Source: JAAYXS01 sp964550375 (GTDB lineage Bacteria; Planctomycetota; Phycisphaerae; UBA1845; Fen-1342). From it: DNA of 64,000 nucleotides. How positions within the stretch are numbered: position 1 is the stretch's first letter; each line of letters starts with the position of its first letter. Shown piece after piece: positions 57,919-64,000 of this stretch. A program made the position numbers and the translations under genes. The stretch is taken from assembly GCA_964550375.1 (NCBI GenBank), contig CAZJYX010000012.1, positions 1 through 64,000 of the forward strand, read 5' to 3'. The notes beneath the pieces were generated by a model. That model ran no database searches, was not told the DNA's origin, and saw nothing but the letters and a program-made list of their open reading frames with translations.

Positions 57919-59055
57919 ATGAACGTCAAAGCATTCATTCCCCTGGTTGCCGGCCTGTGTGTCGGCGGCTTCGCGCTGAAGATGGGCCTCAGCACGCTCC
58001 AGAAGGCCAAGGGTACGCAGGGACCGACGCAGCAGATTTGGGCCGCGGCCGCCAACATTCCGCGCGGCGCGGAGATCACCGCCGAGCTGCTCAAGCCGAT
58101 GACGTTCCCCGAGGAGCTGATTCCGACGGGGAGCTTCCGCGACAAAGAGCAGCTTATCGGCCGCGTGCCTCACATCGAGGCGCCGGCCGGCTTGCCGATC
58201 CTTGAGAGCATGCTGACGCCGCCCGGCACGCCGACGGGCGTGCGCGTGCCGTCCGGATATCGGGCGGTGGCGGTGAAGATCGACGAGGGCTCAGGCGTGG
58301 ATTACCACCTCGAGCCCGGTTCGCGGGTAGACGTGGTGGGGTTCTTCCAACTGCAGGAAGCCGGCAAGCGCGAGACCGTGGCCCGGACCCTCATCGAGAA
58401 CGTCGAGGTGGCGGCCGTCGGGGCCAGACTCAGCGCCGTGGAAGAGGATGGCAAGGGCAAGAACACCCGGCAAATCCGCGCTGTCACGCTGTTGGTGCGG
58501 CCGGACAAGGTGCCGGTACTCCATTTGGCGGAGCAGCGCGGCAAGATCAAGCTGAGCATGCGCGGCAACGAAGACGCGCAGGAAGTAGGCACCGGTAAGC
58601 CGGTGACCTCCGAGCAACTACTGGGATCGTCCGCCCCGCGCGAGCCGCAGCCCGCGCCCCAGCCCAGCCCGATGGTCATGGTGCCGGTGGCGCCGGAGCC
58701 CGAGCCGGAGCCGGTCGATATGTCCTGGGCCGTGCAGGTGTACCGGGGGGATCGGCTCGAGGTGGTTCGCTTCCAGGACCGCAGCTCGCGCGAGCGCGTA
58801 TTGCCGGCACCGACCACCACGGACCAGCGGTCAGCAGGCCGTCGTAGCGGCACGATCGGTGGACCGGGGCCCGCCGCGGTCGCCGCGCCAGCAAACCCGG
58901 TTCTGCCGGTGAGCGCGCCACCGCCCCCGAAAGCCAACCCGGCCGCGAGTTTCTTCGCGAGCCTGTTCAAGCCAACTGAAACCCCGGAGCGGTTACCCGA
59001 GCCGGAGCCGCTGGACGAACCTGAGGATCAGGAGCCCGAGGAGCCCACCGAATGA
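57919..59055 (+). CDS. cpaB: Flp pilus assembly protein CpaB (RcpC)
   Basis: A 378-residue protein with an N-terminal membrane anchor (FIPLVAGLCVGGFALKMGL), a SAF domain (IWAAAANIPRGAEITAELLKPM through RVPHIEAPAGLPILESML) and the CpaB core (GYRAVAVKIDEGSGVDYHLEPGSRVDVV; ARTLIENVEVAAVG; VTLLVRPDKVPVLHLAEQRGKI). The last 130 residues are Pro/Glu/Ala-rich and not conserved. CpaB is thought to help the secretin contact peptidoglycan. The ATG at 57919 is preceded by AGGA. The secretin gene follows with an ATGA overlap. Confidence 0.92.
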   Translation: MNVKAFIPLVAGLCVGGFALKMGLSTLQKAKGTQGPTQQIWAAAANIPRGAEITAELLKPMTFPEELIPTGSFRDKEQLIGRVPHIEAPAGLPILESMLTPPGTPTGVRVPSGYRAVAVKIDEGSGVDYHLEPGSRVDVVGFFQLQEAGKRETVARTLIENVEVAAVGARLSAVEEDGKGKNTRQIRAVTLLVRPDKVPVLHLAEQRGKIKLSMRGNEDAQEVGTGKPVTSEQLLGSSAPREPQPAPQPSPMVMVPVAPEPEPEPVDMSWAVQVYRGDRLEVVRFQDRSSRERVLPAPTTTDQRSAGRRSGTIGGPGPAAVAAPANPVLPVSAPPPPKANPAASFFASLFKPTETPERLPEPEPLDEPEDQEPEEPTE

Positions 59056-60587
59056 TCCCGAAGATCAACATCGCCGAACATCGCCGTTACGCCCGATTCT
59101 GGGTGGCGGTCGCTGCCATGGGCATGGCGGCGGCCGCAGCGCCTTGCGCTGATGCCCAGGGGGGTGCGCCGCCCGTGGAGATAACGGTGACGCACGTGCC
59201 CGGCACGGGCCAACTGGTCAACGTGCCGGTGAACAAGAGCGTGCTGGTTGATTTCAGCGTGCCCGTCCGCGAGGTGCGCATCGCCAACCCGGAGATTGCC
59301 GACGTGGCCGCGACGGCGCCGAACCAGGTCATGGTGACCGGGCGCTCGTTCGGCACGACCAAGCTGGTCGCCTGGGTGGACGGCGGCGCGCAGTGCATCT
59401 TCGACGTGGCGGTCGATCTGGACCTGGAGCGGCTGCAGGCCAGCATTCGCTCAACGGTGCCGCGGGCCCGCGTGGCGGCGAACTCGGTGCTGAACACGGT
59501 CGTGCTGACGGGCACCGTGCCCGACGTGGAGGCGGCCAGCCACATCGCCGAGATCGCCCGCATCTACACGAACAACGTGATCAACCACGTCCGCGTGGCC
59601 GGAGTCCAGCAGGTGTTGCTGCGCTGCACGGTCGCCGAGGTGAACCGCTCGGCGACGCGCCAACTGGGCTTCAACGGCTGGATCGCCGGCGACAACGTGC
59701 GCGACATGTTCTTCGTCAACCAGTTGGATGGCATCAACCCGGTGAACATCGGGGCGGCCGCCGACGCGCTCGTAACGCGCCGCGTGCCGTTCCTGACCGA
59801 CCGGAGCGGTCTGCCGTTGACCTCGACGCCGACGTTGAGCTTCGGCTTCCCGCGCGTGCAGATGCAGATCTTCGTGCAGGCCCTGCGCGAGAACGGCCTG
59901 CTGAAGATCCTGGCCGAGCCCAACCTGGTGACGATCAGCGGGCAAGAGGCGGAATTCCTCGCCGGCGGCGAGTTCCCCGTGCCGGTCCCACAGCGTGACT
60001 CGGTGACGATCGAGTATCGCGAGTTCGGCGTGCGGCTGCGCTTCACGCCGGCCGTCCTGAGCGAGAGCGTCATTCGCCTGCGCGTGGCGCCCGAGGTCAG
60101 CGAGCCGGACTACAGCTCGGCCGTAACGCTGAGCGGCTTCGTCGTGCCGGGCCTCATTCAGCGGCGCGTCGAGACCAGCGTGGAACTGGGCGCGGGCCAG
60201 ACGTTTGCGATCGGTGGGTTGCTCAGCGAGCGCGTGCGCAGCGTAAGCCGCAAGGTGCCGGCGCTGGGCGACATCCCGATTCTGGGCGCCCTGTTCAGCT
60301 CGGTGGAATTCCAGTCGCAGGAGACCGAACTGGTGGTGCTGGTAACGCCCGAGCTGGTCGAGCCGCTGGCGCCGACGCAGATTGCCTACATTCCGGGCGA
60401 GGGTGTTGTGCCGCCCACGGATGCTGAGCTGTTCATCGAGAACCGTATCGAGGGGCGCGTGGCCCAGCAGGACCCGCGCACCGACCCGCAGTACGCCTGG
60501 CCGGTACAGCCGGCCGAGTTGTACGGTCCCGCCGTCTATCGGTTGCGCGGCCCGGTTGGGCCGGCCGGAGGCGCGGAGGGAGGCTGA
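59052..60587 (+). CDS. cpaC: Tad pilus outer-membrane secretin CpaC (RcpA)
   Basis: A 511-residue secretin that forms the pilus exit pore. Signal peptide (about 1-36), then the pilus-assembly N domain (LVNVPVNKSVLVDFSVPVREVRIANPEIADVAATAPNQVMVTGRSFGTTKLVAW), a BON-like segment (RARVAANSVLNTVVLTGTVPDVEAA) and the secretin domain with LKILAEPNLVTISGQEAEFLAGGEFPVP and ALGDIPILGALFSS. About 60 extra residues follow the secretin core. The start overlaps the cpaB stop. It is distinct from the 974-residue secretin at 15346. Confidence 0.95.
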   Translation: MIPKINIAEHRRYARFWVAVAAMGMAAAAAPCADAQGGAPPVEITVTHVPGTGQLVNVPVNKSVLVDFSVPVREVRIANPEIADVAATAPNQVMVTGRSFGTTKLVAWVDGGAQCIFDVAVDLDLERLQASIRSTVPRARVAANSVLNTVVLTGTVPDVEAASHIAEIARIYTNNVINHVRVAGVQQVLLRCTVAEVNRSATRQLGFNGWIAGDNVRDMFFVNQLDGINPVNIGAAADALVTRRVPFLTDRSGLPLTSTPTLSFGFPRVQMQIFVQALRENGLLKILAEPNLVTISGQEAEFLAGGEFPVPVPQRDSVTIEYREFGVRLRFTPAVLSESVIRLRVAPEVSEPDYSSAVTLSGFVVPGLIQRRVETSVELGAGQTFAIGGLLSERVRSVSRKVPALGDIPILGALFSSVEFQSQETELVVLVTPELVEPLAPTQIAYIPGEGVVPPTDAELFIENRIEGRVAQQDPRTDPQYAWPVQPAELYGPAVYRLRGPVGPAGGAEGG

Positions 60588-60821
60588 GGATTGGTCTGTT
60601 GCGCGAGACACCACACGGACTATTACCGACCAGCACCGGGCGCGCCAGAAGCGTGCCCGGCGCCGGTCGGCGACGCCGCGTGTATCCGCGCGTCGTCGCC
60701 CGCGGCCCCGGCCGCGGGACGCCGAACGGTGAATCGCACGTGCCTGGCCAAAGAAGGGAGTCGCCGGCCACTGTCTGTTCGAGGTCGCACTGGAGTGCCT
60801 GGATTCCTGGAGGGTTGAAGG

Positions 60822-63026
60822 ATGCAAACGAGAAGACGAAGACCAAGTGTGCCGGGCCGCTTCCGGCGACGCGCCGGCGTCGTCGTGCAAGTGGCCGTGA
60901 TGTCCACGCTGATTATGGGGTTCGGCGCCCTGGCCGTGGACGTCGGTGTCATGTACAGCGCCAAGGCCGAACTGCAAACGGCGGCTGACTCGGCCGCCCT
61001 GGCGGCGGCCGCCTCTCTGTCGCCCGAGGACGGCTCGGATCCGGTCGAAATGGCCCGCCAGCGGGCGGCGGAGTACGCCGGCCGCCATCGCGTCTACGGG
61101 GATCAAGTCCAGCTTAACCCGTACAGCGACGTCGAGCTGGGCAAGGCCGTCTACAACCCGGCCACGGACAAGTTCGAGTTCCAGCCCACCGACAGCAACC
61201 ATGATGCGGTCCGCATTACCGTGCGCCGCACCGAGGACTCGGCCGGCGGGCCGATCCCGCTGATGTTCGCCAACATCATGGGCGTGGCGGAGAAGGAGCT
61301 GTGGGCCCGGGCCTCGGCCGTGCTGATCCCGCGCGACATCGCCGTCGTGATCGACCTGTCGAACTCGATGTGCTGGGACAGCCAACTGCGCTTCTGGAAT
61401 CGCACCGACGGCGGCTACAGCAACCTGCGCGACGTGTGGGCCGCGCTGGACGGACCGGCGCCGGAGCGCCCCTACCTGCCGGGTTCCGAGCTGGAGACGG
61501 AGTACGCCGATGACACCGGACCGACTTTCGGGCAAATGAGCGAGTGGGGCGACCCGTTGATCCCCGGTGGCTACGATGTGGCCACGGATCCCGGGCTCGT
61601 GTACCTGCCGCGCGGCGTCAAGTGGCTCGACGCGCTGCACTCCGAGAACGTCCTGGAGGAGTGGCCGGCCAGCCGGGCCAATGAGATGCTGCTGGCCGGT
61701 GGTTACAACGTGTGGGAGCGCTGGGCGCTGCTCACCAACGAGTGCGCGGGTTACCTGACCGCCCCGGAAACCAATGCCGTCGGCTTCACCAGCCGCGTTA
61801 TCTGGGAGGCGGGCGCCACGGGTAGCACCGACAAGATCACGGTCTACCTGACCAGCGGTGCGGGCTCCTCGGCGCTGAGCAACTTCCAGATCGCCGTTCC
61901 GCCGTCGGCCCTGGCCACGGCTCTGGCGACCGCCAGCAGCCAGTACGGCCACCCGGTGAGCATTATCAACCCTGATCCGCACACCGGGCTGGTGGGGATC
62001 AAGTTCGAGGACACCGACCTGGGTGAGGATGGTGTCGTCGAAACTGAGTGGTTCAGTTGCCACGTGCCGCGCTACACCGTCTCCAGCACGGAAATCGGCT
62101 GCAAGGCCGGCTCGACCTGGGCCACGGTGACGCACAACTACCAGGACGTTGACAGGTACAACACCACGCGCTGGCGTCTGCGCGCCGGGGCCGTGCTGGG
62201 CCTGAACGTCTGGCACAGCGGCATGGCTGGCGGCTACGCGGGCAACGGCGATGGCACGATCGACAGTGACGCGGAGGTTACCTGGGAGGCGGCCCCGGAC
62301 TTCGCGATGAGCTGGAACTGGAAGACCTACATCGATAACGGCGGCTACACCAATCCGTCGCAGTTCCGGTATCGCTACGGCCTGAAGACGTTCACGGACT
62401 TCCTGCTGGAGAAGCGTCCGCAGTCCAACCAGACCGACGGGCTGTGGGCCACGCCGCAGCAGCCGCTGCGCGCCACCAAGGACGCCGTCCAGACGATGGT
62501 GAACGTCATCACCGCCCTGGACAGCCTCGATCATCTGTCGCTGGAGATCTTCGCCACGACCGCCCGGCACCAGGTGAATCTGACCGACGACCTGCAGGCC
62601 GTGGCGGATTCACTCTACACCAAGCAGTCCGGTCACTGGGACCGCAGCACGAACATGGGCGGCGGTCTCCAGAAGGCCATCGAGGAGCTGCGCTCCGTCC
62701 GGGCCCGGGCGGCCTCCGCCAAGGTCATCGTGCTGATGTCCGACGGCGTGCCGAACGTCACGGAAACCGGGGCCTCCGTGGGGGACGGTGACTGGCGCGC
62801 CAAGCAGTACGCCCTCTCGATGGCACAGATGGCGGCCGACGAAGGCATGTGCGTCTATGCGGTCAGCGTGGGCTACAACGTGGATCGCGAGCTCATGCAG
62901 CAGATCGCCACGCTGGCGCATGGCCAGGAGTTCTATGCCGCCGGTTCGCCGGAGGAATACACCGAGCAGCTCGAGGACATCTTCCGGGCGCTGGGTGGCA
63001 AGCGACCGGTCGCGCTGATCGAGTAG
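60822..63026 (+). CDS. tadG: TadG-like protein with von Willebrand factor A domain interrupted by a large insertion
   Basis: A 734-residue protein. The N-terminus has the TadG/Tad-anchor helix (VAVMSTLIMGFGALAVDVGVMYSAKAELQTAADSAALAAA). The VWA domain begins with the metal-site strand IAVVIDLSNSMCWD (DxSxS near residue 178) but resumes only at about residue 550 (VQTMVNVITALDSLDHLSLEIFA, NMGGGLQKAIEELRS, VIVLMSDGVPN). Roughly 370 residues lie between, including a beta-rich block (KITVYLTSGAGSSALSNFQI...VGIKFEDTDLGEDGVVE). Such proteins may be surface adhesins of the pilus. The 234-nt gap before it holds no gene. Confidence 0.85.
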   Translation: MQTRRRRPSVPGRFRRRAGVVVQVAVMSTLIMGFGALAVDVGVMYSAKAELQTAADSAALAAAASLSPEDGSDPVEMARQRAAEYAGRHRVYGDQVQLNPYSDVELGKAVYNPATDKFEFQPTDSNHDAVRITVRRTEDSAGGPIPLMFANIMGVAEKELWARASAVLIPRDIAVVIDLSNSMCWDSQLRFWNRTDGGYSNLRDVWAALDGPAPERPYLPGSELETEYADDTGPTFGQMSEWGDPLIPGGYDVATDPGLVYLPRGVKWLDALHSENVLEEWPASRANEMLLAGGYNVWERWALLTNECAGYLTAPETNAVGFTSRVIWEAGATGSTDKITVYLTSGAGSSALSNFQIAVPPSALATALATASSQYGHPVSIINPDPHTGLVGIKFEDTDLGEDGVVETEWFSCHVPRYTVSSTEIGCKAGSTWATVTHNYQDVDRYNTTRWRLRAGAVLGLNVWHSGMAGGYAGNGDGTIDSDAEVTWEAAPDFAMSWNWKTYIDNGGYTNPSQFRYRYGLKTFTDFLLEKRPQSNQTDGLWATPQQPLRATKDAVQTMVNVITALDSLDHLSLEIFATTARHQVNLTDDLQAVADSLYTKQSGHWDRSTNMGGGLQKAIEELRSVRARAASAKVIVLMSDGVPNVTETGASVGDGDWRAKQYALSMAQMAADEGMCVYAVSVGYNVDRELMQQIATLAHGQEFYAAGSPEEYTEQLEDIFRALGGKRPVALIE

Positions 63027-63066
63027 TCGACCGCAGCGCGACCTCGGAACAGACCGGGACGCGGAG

Positions 63067-63147
63067 CCGTCGGCAACGCCGACGGGCGGAACGCGGGTGC
63101 CAGACAAACGCCGGATCACGTGAACTGGTCCGGGTCACCCGCGTTCC
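63067..63147 (+). repeat. Nested inverted repeats upstream of cpaE
   Basis: An 8-bp stem with 3-nt loop (63067-63085) is followed by a perfect 12-bp inverted repeat GGAACGCGGGTG (63088-63099) / CACCCGCGTTCC (63136-63147) around a 36-nt centre, itself able to pair (CCGGA with TCCGG). It occupies the 166-nt gap between the VWA gene and cpaE and may control read-through or mRNA stability. Confidence 0.65.
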
Positions 63148-63192
63148 GTAGCCCCGCCCGGGACGGGACAGAAGGAAAGGACACGCACGGCA

Positions 63193-64000
63193 GTGAGCAG
63201 GGTGATTCGCGTCATCGTCGTCAACACCGACGAAGAGGCTACGCCCGAACTGCGCAGTCACCTGCTCAGTGTCGAGGGGGTCAAGATCGTCGCCGAGATC
63301 GACGAGCCGCTCTGCCTGCCGCAGGCCCTCGACCAATTTCCCGCGGAAGTCCTGCTGCTGCACCTCGATCCCAATCCCAACGCCATGATGGACGTGGTGG
63401 CGCCGCTGATCGAGCAGCGCAAGGAGCAGTTGGCGGCCATCGCGATGACCGAGGATCGCGACGCCGAGCTCGTCGTCCGCGCTATGCGGGCCGGTATGCG
63501 CGAATTCCTCTGGAAGCCCTTCCCGCCCGAGCAGCTCAACGAAATCCTCTCACGCGTGGGTACGGCCACCTCCCCGGTCGGTCGCCGCATGGGCCGCCTG
63601 ATTCCGGTCGTGGGCACCTGCGGCGGGGTCGGGGCGACGACGCTCGTTACCAACCTGGCGGTTGAACTGGGCCAACTGCGCGGCCGGGAGTGGCAGGGGG
63701 GGCCGGGCGGGGGCGACGGGCCGCGCGTGGCCGTCGTTGATCTGGACTTCCGCTTCGGGCAGGTGGCCATGTTCATGGACGCCCAGGCTACGTACACCGT
63801 GGCCGACCTGTGTGACACCGGCGAACGCATCGAGCCGCAGATGATCGAACGCGTGATGGTCAAGCACGGCTCGGGCGTGCACGTGCTGGCCCATCCGAAC
63901 GACCTGGAGCGGGCGGAGCGCATCAGCGCGGCCCAGGTCGCCGGCGCGCTGGCGGCCCTCCAGGAGCATTACGACTTCGTAGTGGTGGACGGCCCGATTC
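63193..64000 (+). CDS. cpaE: Tad pilus localisation ATPase CpaE/TadZ (truncated by window edge)
   Basis: The first 269 residues of a CpaE/TadZ protein; the gene runs off the right edge. Residues 1-120 form a response-regulator-like pseudoreceiver (VIRVIVVNTDEEATPELRSHLL...AMRAGMREFLWKPFPPEQLNEIL) lacking the usual acidic pocket. A MinD/ParA-type ATPase domain follows: VGTCGGVGATTLVTNLAVELG (deviant Walker A), VAVVDLDFRFGQVAMFMD and DFVVVDGPI (Walker B). CpaE places the pilus machine at its site in the cell. The P-loop lacks both lysines of the KGGxGK pattern. The GTG at 63193 is chosen from the start of the fold. Confidence 0.9.
   Translation, partial: MSRVIRVIVVNTDEEATPELRSHLLSVEGVKIVAEIDEPLCLPQALDQFPAEVLLLHLDPNPNAMMDVVAPLIEQRKEQLAAIAMTEDRDAELVVRAMRAGMREFLWKPFPPEQLNEILSRVGTATSPVGRRMGRLIPVVGTCGGVGATTLVTNLAVELGQLRGREWQGGPGGGDGPRVAVVDLDFRFGQVAMFMDAQATYTVADLCDTGERIEPQMIERVMVKHGSGVHVLAHPNDLERAERISAAQVAGALAALQEHYDFVVVDGPI

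Noticed and set aside
59451..62570. A 1039-codon open frame on the - strand
   Set aside because: It is antisense to cpaC and the VWA protein, both with clear motifs. No family feature, signal or start context is visible.

Overview
The window is GC-rich, gene-dense bacterial chromosome. I recognise no transposase, integrase, phage gene, CRISPR array, tRNA or rRNA. The content suggests a member of the Planctomycetota or a close relative: a single-chain SecDF with very large extracytoplasmic domains, DUF2089 and YdjY-type proteins, a large HExxH metalloprotease of the DUF4953 type, repeated secretin-like proteins, a Tad pilus locus and a eukaryote-like saccharopine pathway. This assignment rests on gene content only and is an inference.

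Layout. 1-5 kb: clpX, a small SHOCT-like membrane protein, an orphan secretin-N-domain-like protein and a CstA transporter, all on the - strand. 5-9.5 kb: a staphylococcal-nuclease-like protein, a secreted esterase (- strand), and the threonine catabolism pair tdh-like/kbl, which ends in a clear hairpin terminator. 9.5-14.4 kb (- strand): murG, queC, a YmdB-type phosphodiesterase, an M14 peptidase and a GT2 glycosyltransferase. 14.5-20.6 kb: purE, a 974-residue secretin-like protein, a YdjY-like protein, and a DUF2089 regulator coupled to a membrane protein downstream of an AT-rich control region. 20.6-30 kb: asnS (- strand) with an internal helical insertion, a PstS-like lipoprotein overlapping an enolase-superfamily enzyme, giant secDF and a LysM protein. 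30-38.6 kb: a small HAD protein, a GT9 glycosyltransferase, cmk-plsC, an M28 peptidase, the two halves of lysine-ketoglutarate reductase/saccharopine dehydrogenase, and a BtuF-like protein. 38.7-41.8 kb: a tightly overlapping five-gene operon (HEAT lipoprotein, RsbW-like kinase, STAS protein, MlaE permease, divergent RNase HII). 41.9-55.9 kb: a thioester-less alpha-2-macroglobulin-like protein, comEC, the metalloprotease, a LysM lipoprotein, recG, a DMT transporter and an MTH1187 protein. 56.4-64 kb: a Tad pilus locus (flp, cpaA, tadE, cpaB, cpaC, a von Willebrand factor A/TadG protein and a truncated cpaE) running off the right edge.

Many neighbouring genes share ATGA- or TTGA-type stop/start overlaps, so translational coupling is common. 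Several promoters with near-consensus boxes are readable. Two perfect TATAAT boxes lie exactly 7 nt before an ATG with no Shine-Dalgarno sequence, which predicts leaderless transcripts for the HEAT/RsbW/STAS/MlaE operon and for comEC. The most useful leads are that operon, the degenerate active or metal sites (Tdh, SNase, CpaE Walker A), the large domain inserted in the VWA protein, the secretin-N-only protein, and several strong inverted repeats in control regions. I saw no clearly new defence or mobile system.
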